25,340 nt of DNA from Chara braunii (GCA_003427395.1 BFEA01000482.1:655125-680464), one strand, 5' to 3'; numbered from the stretch's first letter, positions 1 to 8,931 are shown. Notes: a model not told the origin generated them from the sequence alone. Translations and numbers: made by a program.

Positions 1-15
1 GGGCCTGGCCATTAC

Positions 16-609
16 ATGGCTATTGTACACGCCTCTGACCATTGGGAGGTGTGGAACGACGGTGTCATGGTCCATGCCATGATTGATATTACTGATTTCT
101 TACTCTATGATGCTGTTCTCTTGCCACATCAAACTATCCGCAATCTCCTTTATGTAGAAGATCATTCCTCTGCCACCGCACTGCAGCAGTACAATGTACA
201 CACACTATGTGACCTTCTCCTTTGTAGAGCCACAGACACTGTTGCACTTGGGTGTACTCGCCATCATCTTTGTCACAATCACTACCACGAGATGGTTTCT
301 GCATCCATGTGTGTACAGGATTGTCCCTCCGTTCCTGACTGCAGGCACCCTCCTCATCCGGTCACTATATGTCCATTTTGTGGCCACGAACGCTATGCTG
401 AATGCATGCTCTTTTGTGGGGGGCGTTCTTCCTTTATTCTGGCCTGCAATAGACATGCTATTTGTGAGGAATGTATGGTTGGCATGCTTAATGCCAGCCG
501 TCGTGGCAGTTGTTGTTTTGAGAATGCTCAGTTTGGTCTTCCATGTGCTCATCCACCCCATCCTTACAATGTGTGTCCTTTCTGTCGTCAAGGACAGCCT
601 CATTCTTGA
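16..609 (+). CDS. Cys/His-rich RING-like protein (5' end open at window edge)
   Basis: A 197-codon frame ends at TGA 607-609. The frame is also open from base 1, so the true start may lie outside the window. Zinc-ligand spacing fits a C3HC4 RING: C119-x2-C122, C144-x2-H147-x2-C150-x2-C153, C187-x2-C190, with both outer pairs reading CPFC. The C122-C144 and C153-C187 gaps fall within RING limits. The ligands occur in two related modules: C70-x9-C80-x2-H83-x2-C86-x2-H89 and C134-x9-C144-x2-H147-x2-C150-x2-C153, exactly 64 residues apart. Each is followed by Cys-[RA]-HPPHP-x3-CPFC (C109 and C177). RING proteins are usually E3 ubiquitin ligases, so such a role is inference only. The N-terminal 60 residues are not recognised. 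The overlapping hydrophobic frame at 194-871 looks like a shadow. It could also be an exon or a gene relic. Confidence 0.45.
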   Translation: MAIVHASDHWEVWNDGVMVHAMIDITDFLLYDAVLLPHQTIRNLLYVEDHSSATALQQYNVHTLCDLLLCRATDTVALGCTRHHLCHNHYHEMVSASMCVQDCPSVPDCRHPPHPVTICPFCGHERYAECMLFCGGRSSFILACNRHAICEECMVGMLNASRRGSCCFENAQFGLPCAHPPHPYNVCPFCRQGQPHS

Positions 610-1150
610 GTTTTTTCTTGCCCTTTCCTTTGCCCTCTTTCTCATTCTACACTCCGTATTTTCCCTCTTCCATTCTTTGTTTGTCCTCTCTCTGTCTCTT
701 TTCCCTGTGTTTAACACCTTCCCCTTCACTCTTGCCTCTCTCACAGCGTGCAAGTGGGTTGTTATGGCATATGGGGATGGGGGCAGCTCGCGCTCAACTT
801 CATCAACGTGGCGAGCCTTGCACGTGAGAGGCACAGTGGAGGTGGAGTTCAAAGAAGAATTAGAAATTTAATGGTTTCAATCTGCCCTTGATTTTTCTTT
901 TTGTTTTTGTTCTTATTTTTGCAATGTGCCCGTTTTTTGTTTGTATTCTTTGTTTCGCAAAGTGCGCTCTTTTAGTTTGTAGTTATGTGACAATATATAT
1001 ATATATATATATCACAAGCGTACGTTCGCGCGCTTCCCCACGTATAGTATAATATAAAATACGGGTTAACTGTAGGACGCTTTGATCCGAAAGTGACTCC
1101 AATTCGCGAGAACAGGCTCAACTCTGTAAACGTCAGCGGGCTCGCACTGT
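610..1150. other. No gene: pyrimidine-rich then AT-rich DNA
   Basis: 610-740 is strongly CT-rich and keeps frames open on both strands without protein-like content. 880-1020 is T- and AT-rich and contains (AT)10 at 993-1012, flanked by TGTGA on the left and TCACA on the right, so it forms a small palindrome. I see no gene here. Confidence 0.6.
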
Positions 1151-1502
1151 ATTCTTGGGCAATCTTATTTTATTTATCAAGATGGCAACGCAAAAACCTC
1201 AACAACGCTTTTGGAACATGCTATGTTTTCTCTTCCCTTGCGGGATTGTGATGAGTCTCATGCGCTACACACGGCTCACTAACTCTACTTGCTTTGAGTT
1301 CTCTTACCTATTTGGCGGGGTTTCTCTGGATCAAGTGACCAGTTACCCCCGTGGACTTCCAGGCAACCTCAGGACACGAAGTGGGCGAAGCCGAAGGCCT
1401 GACTTTAGTGAGTCCAGGCAAGAAGAGACAGTGGATCTCTCTTTATATATTGACGATATATATATATGAGTCGGTGAAACTCCGACGAAACAGTTTGTCA
1501 CA
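1151..1502. other. No supported gene; 104-codon frame unrecognised
   Basis: A frame at 1155-1469 starts with ATG and has a hydrophobic stretch, but it ends inside a TA-rich microsatellite. I recognise no family. It may be part of an old transposon; I do not call it a gene. Confidence 0.35.
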
Positions 1503-1716
1503 GCCCCTCGTTTGTTGTCCTCTTCTCTCTCTCTGCCTACGGTTTACCGGGCAGTTCTATTTGTGATGATATATATATATTCTCTTCTCTCTCTCTGCCT
1601 ACGGTTTACCGGGCAGTTCTATTTGTGATGATATATATATATATATATATCATCACAAATAGAACTGCCCGGTAAACCGTAGGCAGAGAGAGAGAAGAGG
1701 ACAACAAACGAGGGGC
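1503..1716. repeat. Large inverted repeat with nested direct copy and (AT)n centre
   Basis: The 66 bases at 1503-1568 are repeated as an exact reverse complement at 1651-1716. About 48 bases of the same unit occur again in direct orientation at 1582-1629. The (AT)n tracts at 1569-1580 and 1630-1650 are themselves self-complementary, so 1582-1698 can pair as one continuous hairpin of about 58 bp per arm. The shared unit contains a CT-rich run followed by GCCTACGGTTTACCGGGCAG and ends in TTTGTGATG. Confidence 0.9.

Positions 1717-1766
<50 letters not shown>
1717..1766. repeat. (AT)n followed by (GA)n microsatellite
   Basis: (AT)n runs from 1717 to about 1737 and passes directly into (GA)n to 1766. 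Confidence 0.95.
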
Positions 1767-1770
<4 letters not shown>

Positions 1771-2131
1771 CCGTTCATAGGATGAGCAAAATGGGAATGA
1801 ATCAGTCACTATAACATGGAAATATACACTGCCACATTTTTGGTCTTTGGAAGTTTATATTTCCATGTAGTGGCAGTCGATACTTCCATGTTCTAGGGGA
1901 AGATTCAATCCCATTTTGCTCATTTCGTGAAGCATGGCAATGTCGGTCTGTGTGTGCGTGTGTGTAGGATGAGCAAAATCGGAATGAATCTTCGGCCAGA
2001 CCATGGAAACATACACTGAGAACAGGTAAGGCTCCAACCTCGCGGCTGGTCATGGTACTTCCATCGATAGGATGAGCAAAATCGAATGAATCTACCGCTA
2101 GAACATGGAAATATACACTGCCACAATTGTT

Positions 2132-2140
2132 TGTGTGTGC

Positions 2141-2222
<82 letters not shown>
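2132..2222. repeat. (GT)n-(GA)n compound microsatellite
   Basis: Mostly pure (GT)n to 2199, then (GA)n to 2222. It lies between two copies of the ~60-bp repeat. Confidence 0.95.
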
Positions 2223-2351
2223 CTTAGAGAGAGTTTTCCATCGCAACAGGTAAAGTCTCCAACCCCGCGGCTGGCCTCGCGCTACTTCCATCGATAGGAT
2301 GAGCAAAATCGAATGAATCTTCTGCTAGAACATGGAAATATACAATGCTAC

Positions 2352-2361
2352 ACGCGCGCGC

Positions 2362-2423
<62 letters not shown>

Positions 2424-2424
2424 N

Positions 2425-2470
<46 letters not shown>
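2352..2470. repeat. (CG)n-(GT)n-(GA)n compound microsatellite
   Basis: (CG)n at 2352-2364 passes into (GT)n to about 2431, with one undetermined base at 2424, then (GA)n to 2470. The N marks a place where the assembly is uncertain. Confidence 0.95.
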
Positions 2471-2475
<5 letters not shown>

Positions 2476-2979
2476 ACTTACATCGATAGGATGAGCAAAA
2501 TCGAAATGAATCTTCCACTAGAATATGGAAATATACACTGCTTTCCAGCCATGCGCGCAGAGAGATAGAGAGAGGCTACTTCCATCGATAGGATGAGCAA
2601 AATTGGAATGAATCTTCCGCTAGAACATGGAAATATACACTGCCACTTTTTTCTTTTTTTTGTGTGTGCGTGGGAGAGGGAGAGAGAGAGACACAGAGAG
2701 AGGGAGAGAGAACAGGTAAGTCTCCAACCTCGTGGCTGGCCTCACACTACTTCCATTGATAAGATGACAATCGAATGAATCTTCTGCTAGACAGGGAAAT
2801 ATACACTGCCACACTTCTAGATGCAGTCCACAAACCCGCAGCCCAAAAAGACCCCTATCATAGAACCGCACCAACAGAAGCCTTCCGCCCGAGTGTTCCA
2901 CACAATTGTTGCACAATCGTGCCGCCCAAACTCCATTCACACAGGCCAGAACCAGCCTCGGCCCGAACAGTTGCCGCCA

Positions 2980-2988
2980 GCGCGCGCG

Positions 2989-3021
<33 letters not shown>

Positions 3022-3101
3022 TTCGAATTAGTGAATGGGAATGAATCTTCCTGACAGCCCGGGAAAATTCATTCCCGTCTTGCAGATTCGAACAACATGG
3101 C

Positions 3102-3146
<45 letters not shown>

Positions 3147-3161
3147 GGCGCCAATTTTGTC

Positions 3162-3209
<48 letters not shown>

Positions 3210-3296
3210 CTTCTGTCTGGCTGCGCAGTTGGAATGTGCAAAACGGGAATGAATTTTCCCGTGCTGTCGGGAAGATTCATTCCCGTTACTTCGAAT

Positions 3297-3347
<51 letters not shown>

Positions 3348-3379
3348 CGCCAAACTCGCCTGGCGCAGCCAATTTCGCC

Positions 3380-3422
<43 letters not shown>

Positions 3423-3526
3423 CGTGTGTGTGTGTGTCTGTGAGATTCGAATTAGTAAAACGGGAATGAATCTTCCCGACAGCATGGGAAAATTCATTCC
3501 CGTTTTGCACATTCCAACCGTGCTGG

Positions 3527-3561
<35 letters not shown>

Positions 3562-3595
3562 CAAACTCCTCTCTCTCTCTCTCTCTCTCTCTCGG
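2980..3595. repeat. Satellite of alternating (GA)n/(CT)n tracts and hairpin cores
   Basis: (CG)n at 2980-3004 leads into a series with about 200-230 bp spacing. Each unit is (GA)n, a short GC-rich spacer such as GGCGCCAATTTTGTCG, (CT)n, then a palindromic core. GA tracts lie at 3005-3020, 3104-3144, 3300-3343 and 3533-3559; CT tracts at 3167-3206, 3379-3416 and 3569-3593. Cores are at 3037-3076, 3244-3285 and 3457-3506. The last pairs AAAACGGGAATGAATCTTCCC with its reverse complement with one mismatch across an 8-base loop. The cores match the repeat at 1776-2815. Confidence 0.9.
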
Positions 3596-3690
3596 GTTTG
3601 TTTTTTAATTTCTTTTCTTTGGGGGGCATAAGAATTGTCTTTTTTTTTCTTTTTTTCTTTTTTTCTTTTTTTCTTTTTTTTTTGATGTGT
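3596..3690. repeat. Homopyrimidine T/C tract
   Basis: Runs of T interrupted by single C at near-regular 8-base spacing (about 3641-3683), preceded by GGGGGG at about 3621. Confidence 0.8.
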
Positions 3691-4300
3691 ACCTACCGGT
3701 AGCTCGAGCCTCGGCAAGGTTTGGGATATCGGTAGGCTGAGCCACGGGCCTTAACAACAGGCAGGTACTGGTGGTTTAATTTAATATCTCGTCTTCAAAG
3801 TGCAAACGTTCCTGGGAATGGCATGATATGGTGATGGAGGTGAAGCTTACACAGTAAAGGAAAAAAAAAAACGAACACATGTTTGTTCACACCACTGACA
3901 AGGTTATGAACACGATTGTTGTGACTTAAACAACCACTGTGCTGCACCATCTGCTGGATTCCTGGAAGCCATACATTTTGCATGGTGCCTTTAGGATCAA
4001 TGATCTTATCGCTATGGAAGTTTCTGGTGGCTTTGGGCCTTGGTGCTCGTTTTTCTTTTTTTTTTGCACACTGTGCTTGTCGATGTTTGGCTGATGCAGA
4101 GAATTGAGCTGGAGGAGGGGAGGGAGCAAGTGAGAGGAAGGGAGAGTTCTGGTGAGGTAATGAAGGTAGACATGGGAAGGGGGACGAGAGTGAGAATGAG
4201 AGAGAGTAGTAGAAGCCAACTGGGCCCGGTGCCATAGCTGTTAGTTGAGAGAAATCACTAGGAGAGAGACGAGGACATTCAGAGAGGTAGAGCGAGGCCG
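3691..4300. other. No gene recognised
   Basis: Contains CTACCGGTAG, a 10-base palindrome, with a partial inverted copy about 40 bases later. Frames on both strands (for example 3795-4235 minus) carry low-complexity Ser/Pro/Phe segments, and I recognise no domain in them. Confidence 0.45.
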
Positions 4301-4334
4301 GTGTGTGTGTGTGTATGTGTGCGTGCGCGCGTGC

Positions 4335-4409
<75 letters not shown>
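4301..4409. repeat. (GT)n-(GA)n microsatellite
   Basis: An imperfect GT/GC run to about 4332 is followed by about 73 bases of pure (GA)n. Confidence 0.95.
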
Positions 4410-4413
<4 letters not shown>

Positions 4414-4689
4414 CTGCTTGTCAGTCATGGCCGCAAAACAAGAAGGGAGGTGTTGCGTATGTAACTTCGCTTTTGTAAAATAGTTTCCAAGCTTGCTCAT
4501 GATGTGTGAATCCGAACTATTTCGTGTGCATGGTACATGCATGTGTTATGTGCCTTATTGAAACGAAATGCAGCATGGCATTCACACGTTCCCATACACA
4601 TGCGCAATGACAAGTAGACTTGGAGAGAGAAATCCACACCAATCCAGATGATGAGAATACACAGCGGAAGCTTACAAAACCAAAAACAG
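4410..4689. other. No gene; DNA between microsatellite and left LTR
   Basis: I see no domain or RNA gene. The five bases before the LTR (AACAG) do not match those after the right LTR (ATAGA), so no clear target-site duplication is visible. Confidence 0.4.
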
Positions 4690-5693
4690 TTTAATGAACC
4701 CAAACTGGAAGATACTCGTCAGACGTCGAAGTACAAGTTGACTCAGATCTGGACAATGTTTCCAAAGTGACATCTGATACAAGGTCTCGTTACCAATAGA
4801 CAAAGAGAGTGGAGGGGGTACAGACAATAAGAGGGTGAAAGAGATCATCAATGACCACCAAGAGAGTAGCGCAACATTACCCACTCCTTCTTCATTCTTC
4901 CCCTCGCCTCCACGTTATCAAACAGTATCCAGTAACGAGTTTGACAAGTCCTGATCACATAGAAGTGCCATGTGGCACTGTTCTCTCGTGAAGACAATGG
5001 AGCCAGCAGCAACGCACAATGTCGACGTCAACCTCAGGTAAGTATCCCATTCCTCTATCATCCACAAATCTCTATCTCCCTCCTTGTCGCGACCATCACC
5101 CAGTGTAGACAGACAGTGTGGCCAATGCCACATCAACGATGAAGACGGGTGGCATGCACCACATTAGCAATGAAGATAGGTGGCATGTGCCACATTAGCA
5201 AGGCTGGTGCTCATAAAGAAGGCGCCAGCATGTCACCACAGTACCACGCCGTTGTCTACAGTGCCAGCGCGCAGCCAACGTCGAACCACCATCCAGACAG
5301 CGTCAAGCCAACGTCCAGCCAGCGTCCAGCCAGCGTCAAGCCAGCGTCAGCAAGACTGAATGTTGACCTCCTGGAAGCAGCGGCTTATATAACCTCTCAC
5401 CAAGTTGATTTGCTTTAGGTCGCCCCCCCCACGGTGGCTCAAATTGACTCACAACCGAGGGTTTGGATTGCATAGAGTTGCAGACTTCCACTTGATCTGA
5501 ATGTTGTCTGGGTACCTGCATACAAACAAGTGTGTGTATCTGATTGGCGGCCTGGGCTGGGTCCACTTTTGACTTTGATTGTTGGGCCTTAGGCAGACTT
5601 TGGTCAATTGTCGCCCGCTCAGGCCTTGAATCCTTGTAGGGGTCTTTTCTCCCCTTCGGCTTGAGACCGAGTGGTGGCCTGCTAAGGCCGTTA
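4690..5693 (-). repeat. 3' LTR of the gypsy element
   Basis: Collinear with 10120-10975 over most of its length, with many substitutions. The terminal TG of the plus strand (TGTAATGAACCC in the other copy) reads TTTAATGAACCC here. It is longer than its partner because of extra short repeats at about 5140-5345. A minus-strand TATATAAG box sits at about 5387-5394, a plausible LTR promoter; the partner has ACATAAGG there. Confidence 0.85.
5272..5352. repeat. ~11-bp minisatellite inside the LTR
   Basis: Units vary around AGCCAGCGTCC and AGCCAGCGTCA, with at least four clear tandem copies near 5305-5350. The right LTR has only two or three degenerate units at 10575-10612, and the LTR at 18408 has a related GAGCCAGCGTTG series at 18970-19010. 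Confidence 0.75.
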
Positions 5694-6552
5694 GAGTAAT
5701 TGGCAAGTCCCAGAAAAGACCCGAGTTCGGTGACAGTCTTAGGTTGGGACCAATCTCTAATTGCTGTTATTTTTTTCTCTTCGGGCCTTAGTCCTTCTTC
5801 ATTCACTATATGCCCTAAGTATAGCACTTCAGGCTTAGCGAACTCAGGCTTCTTAGGATTTAGTTTGAAGTTGCCTTCGCGCAACTTCTGGAGAACCATT
5901 CGTAGATGTTTCCCGTGATCCTTAAGTGTTTTGTTGTACACGAGGATATCATCGAGATAGACGATCACGAACTGGTCCAACCATTGACGGAACAACTCAT
6001 TTATGGACCTTTGAAAGGTTGCAAGGGCGTTAGTCAATCCGAAGCGCATAACCACAAACTCGTAGTGACCATACCTGGTTCGGAAGGTTGTCTTGTGTTG
6101 ATCTTCAGGAGCCACCTCGATCTGGTGGCACCCTAACTTGAAATCAATCTGTAGTTGGTCCAACATGTCGTCAATGCGCGGAAGTGGTTCCACGTTCTTG
6201 ACAGTGACAACAATCTTGCTGAAGTACATGCATCCTTGTAGTTGGTCCAACATGTCGTCAATGCGGGGAAGTGGTTCCACGTTCTTGACAGTGACACCAT
6301 TCAACCCACAATAGTCAATACATAGTCTAAGTTCACCTTCCTTTTCGGGCACGAATAAGACAAGAGCACCATAAGGAGATGAGCCGGGTCGAATCCATCC
6401 TTTCTCAGTGAGTTCTTGCAGTTGCTTTCTAAGTTCCTCAAGTTCACGAGGAGACATGCGATCGATGGGACCGTTGGGAATCTTACTACCGGGAATGATC
6501 TCAATGGTGTTCTTGATAGCACGCTCAGTGATTCTTGTTGGTTCAATCCGTA
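5693..6552 (-). pseudogene. Reverse transcriptase fragment (gypsy pol)
   Basis: Copies element RNA into DNA in the family. The start of the domain is recognisable (MSPRELEEL, GWIRPGSSPYGA), followed by CIDYCGLN, motif A (Asp in KI..IDFKLGCHQI), the FRTRYGHYEF segment, and YLDD at residues 167-170 of the 6457-start frame. The frame extends upstream to about 6552 (RIEPTRITERAI). It reaches the FLGLANY segment before RNase H and then passes into LTR sequence, adding about 115 unrelated codons to a stop at 5336. An 87-bp duplication adds a second copy of VTVKNVEPLPRIDD in front of motif A. Protease upstream is in another frame, with a shift near 6553. Confidence 0.9.
6151..6297 (-). repeat. In-frame 87-bp duplication inside RT
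   Basis: About 60 bases at 6151-6210 recur at 6238-6297, exactly 87 bases away, so the frame is kept. The residues between (GCMYFSK) occur only once. The duplication separates the N-terminal finger from motif A. Confidence 0.9.
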
Positions 6553-7010
6553 AGTCCTATACTCATTGAGAATTTTCTCAATAAAAGGATGATAGGATGA
6601 GGAACACTCACCTGCTTGCTTAACAAGCACCATCATCACATCCTGGTCCAACTTCTTCTTTGAGACCATAAACCTAAAGGCTGGATAACTCATGCAACAG
6701 AAGGACAATGACGAGTCAAATCCAGCATTATGGTATAATTTTATTCCATCAAATTCAGACTTTTCGTCCTTTAGTTTGATATTTTTTGCGTTGAACCCGA
6801 CCTTTGGGTCAGCTAGGACATGCCAATCCATTCCCAGAGTCATATCGAAGGGCATGTTCTTCTCAATTAGGAAGGATATCTCGTGTAGAATCTTCCTTCC
6901 TTCTGTCCTGAAATAGCATTTTACACGATCGATATGTTGAGAGACAATGATCATGCTCTTGTCAGCCAACATAGATGCGATAGGTCTAGGCAAGTCTCTT
7001 TCCTTTTTTT
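6553..7010 (-). pseudogene. Aspartic protease-like region of gypsy pol
   Basis: The minus frame from about 7000 carries LPRPIASMLADKSMII near its start, then FLIEKNMPFDMTLGMDW, which fits the late strand of retropepsins (the FD..LGMDW pattern common in gypsy elements). The catalytic D-[ST]-G is not visible, so the active-site half is lost or too changed to see. It lies 3' of the gag zinc knuckle, as expected in a Gag-Pol polyprotein. Near 6553 the reading shifts to the RT frame. Confidence 0.7.
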
Positions 7011-7038
7011 GAACCCCTTAACTCAGTAGGAGCGGATG

Positions 7039-8931
7039 CTACTCGTACTGGCTGCTCACTTGTGGGTTACGAATTAGCGGGCACCAGGCTATCACATGCC
7101 CCACGGTGCCACACTTTAGGCACTGGCGGTTATCTATCTTGGACTGCCATTCCTCTCGTGTCATGACCATCTTCTCCCACGGTTTCCCGACCACGATGTC
7201 GGGGTGCTCGAGGAACGAGCAAGGCCTCTTCTTGTTCTTTTATTGGTTGGTGCCACCATTGTTGGCCACCATGGCAGCGACGTCACCCTTTCCTGACTGG
7301 TTGCCGCCATTACCTCCTCCTTTCGACTCGCCGAGAGGTAATTTTTCTACGGTGTCATCATCAAAGACAACAAGCATGTGGTCCTATTGTTTTTGCCGCC
7401 AAAGGACACGCTTGCCGTATCCACCTACTGATCCAGTCTTTACTACGGAAGCATAAGTTCCCTTTACCTGCGCGGTCATCTGCTCTCGTTGGACGACGAG
7501 ATCGTGAAATTGCCTGTAATTGTAGTTTTCAGACTTTGCTTCAGCCACGAGCTGTCCGCGAATCGGGTCGGGCAAAGCACGCGAATAGATATAGAGAACC
7601 TGGTTTTCTTGCAAGTTCAATACAGGTACGTGCAAAAGACGATCCACCTCACGAGACAACACATTCATCGACGTCCAACACTTTTGACCTATAGTGGTGA
7701 GTTCATCAAAGGCCTTATCGGTCGTGGTCTTATCAAGAAAACTCTCCTTTATTTTCTGGAGAAATTGCTTAAGGGTCAGGGTCTTAGCTCACTCACCAAT
7801 GTCTTCGAAGCCAGCAGTGTTATCTTCGGACATGACCCACTCCTTGGCCACTTCTCCTAAGCACGACGTGGAGAAGGCCAGCTGACTCACAATCTAAATT
7901 GGTGTCGTACTGCAATATGTTTGGATTTCCGCAATCCACAACAACAAATTTTCTCCCTCTTTGTTGTTTTACGTGAATGACAATTTCATCTTTACCTTTT
8001 CCTTTCTTTTGGGTTTCTCTACGTCCTTAGCCGGTTCTTCTTCCTTGGCGGCTTCTTTCTTTTCTGCCGACTTTACTGGTTCCTTCTTAGAACTTTCGGG
8101 TTTCTCTGACGTTACGCTCTTCATTGAATCCTTCATGAGTTTTTCCTAGGGTTCTTTTCTCACTTCCTCCTCCCTAGTCTCCTCCTCAATCCTTACCGTG
8201 TTCTTGCCTTGCAGAAGTCTGGTCACTGTCTCTAGTAAGGCAGTGTTGCTTTCTATCTTCTTTTCTAGGTGGACATGATAAGCCATTATGGACTGCAAAA
8301 TGGATGCAAGTTCAGTATCTGCTTCTTCATAATGAAACTTCTGCCTTAATTCATTCATCATTCTTTCTTCATGTTCTCTTTCTTCTTTCTTCCTCGAGTA
8401 TTCTTCTATCCGCTTTCTTTCTTCCCTGAACGTGTTTTCTAGTTGCCTGATGTTTTCTTCCAAATTCTCCTCAGACAGTTCAGGTTCTACCTACTTTTCT
8501 TTCCTTTCTTTTTTCGCTGCCTTTCACTTTTGGTCCATCTTATCCAGATGCTCGGCGATATAATGATCAAGGGTTAGTCGCCCTTGCCTTATGAGTTCTT
8601 CAACTCTTTTGCTGGTTTCCAGCATCTGAGTGGCAGTTTCGGCATCATTCAGTTCCTCTTTTGCAGCAAGCAGATTGAACTGGATGTGAACATGCCGTTC
8701 AACTTCTGTTCTGGCTCCATGTATCTCGCCGAGTAACTGGCGGAGAAGGCCCAATAAAGTCTGCCTCCTCGCATCAATCTGATCACGGGTTCTTAAGAAT
8801 CCCCCTCCTTCATCAGCAACGATAGTGAGAGGGATAGGAAAGAAGAAAAGAGGGATGAATCTTGTAAGGATAGAGTCACGCAGACATTTCCAGAGACAAG
8901 TCATGGTTCCCAGCGTGTGAATGCCGCACAA
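7039..8931 (-). pseudogene. gag of the gypsy element, one frame with eight internal stops
   Basis: Structural protein that packages element RNA. A single minus frame runs from 8931 to the stop at 7039-7041. Internal stops in that frame lie at 8524, 8491, 8146, 7969, 7894, 7789, 7384 and 7240 (lowest plus coordinate), and no frame change is needed between them. Order: an N-terminal helical segment (RQTLLGLLRQLLGEI), a Lys/Glu-rich coiled-coil-like stretch (8146-8463), a retrotransposon-gag type domain (WIAEIQ, GEVAKEWVMSEDN, LYIYSRALPDPIRGQLVAEA, YNYRQFHDLVVQREQMT), a Gly-rich linker and a CCHC knuckle. Just past the knuckle, QPVRVASAPTELRG reads in another frame, suggesting small compensating indels and an original fused Gag-Pol frame. 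Confidence 0.82.
7081..7122 (-). other. CCHC zinc knuckle of gag
   Basis: The minus strand reads CLKCGTVGHVIAWC, an intact C-x2-C-x4-H-x4-C knuckle. In gag it binds element RNA. Confidence 0.92.

Larger units (their letters stand above)
1776..2815. repeat. Interspersed array of a ~60-bp repeat
   Basis: The unit reads GATAGGATGAGCAAAATCG, then GAATGAATCTTCCGCTAG, then AACATGGAAATATACACTGCC. Copies start near 1776, 1968, 2068, 2294, 2487, 2588 and 2755, and an inverted copy lies at about 1850-1925. GT, CG and GA microsatellites sit between copies. A second sub-repeat, AACAGGTAAG followed by CTCCAACCTCG and CTACTTCCATCGATAGG, precedes three of the copies (about 2020, 2243 and 2709). No protein frame follows the unit. 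Confidence 0.85.

Noticed and set aside
194-871. 225-codon hydrophobic frame resembling a multi-pass membrane protein
   Set aside because: It overlaps the Cys/His-rich frame in another phase, and its later half is a pyrimidine-rich tract that yields Leu/Phe/Ser by composition.
1776-3506. CRISPR-like regular repeats
   Set aside because: Spacing is irregular, spacers are microsatellites, and the DNA is eukaryotic.
3035-3717. Long frames with Arg-Glu and Ser-Leu repeats on both strands
   Set aside because: Products of (GA)n and (CT)n tracts; no non-repeat protein content.
3690-3770. tRNA-like sequence near GGTAGCTCGAGCC
   Set aside because: No GGTTCGAATCC-type T arm and no consistent acceptor stem.
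3795-4235. 146-codon minus frame
   Set aside because: Low-complexity Ser/Pro start, Phe run and no known motif.
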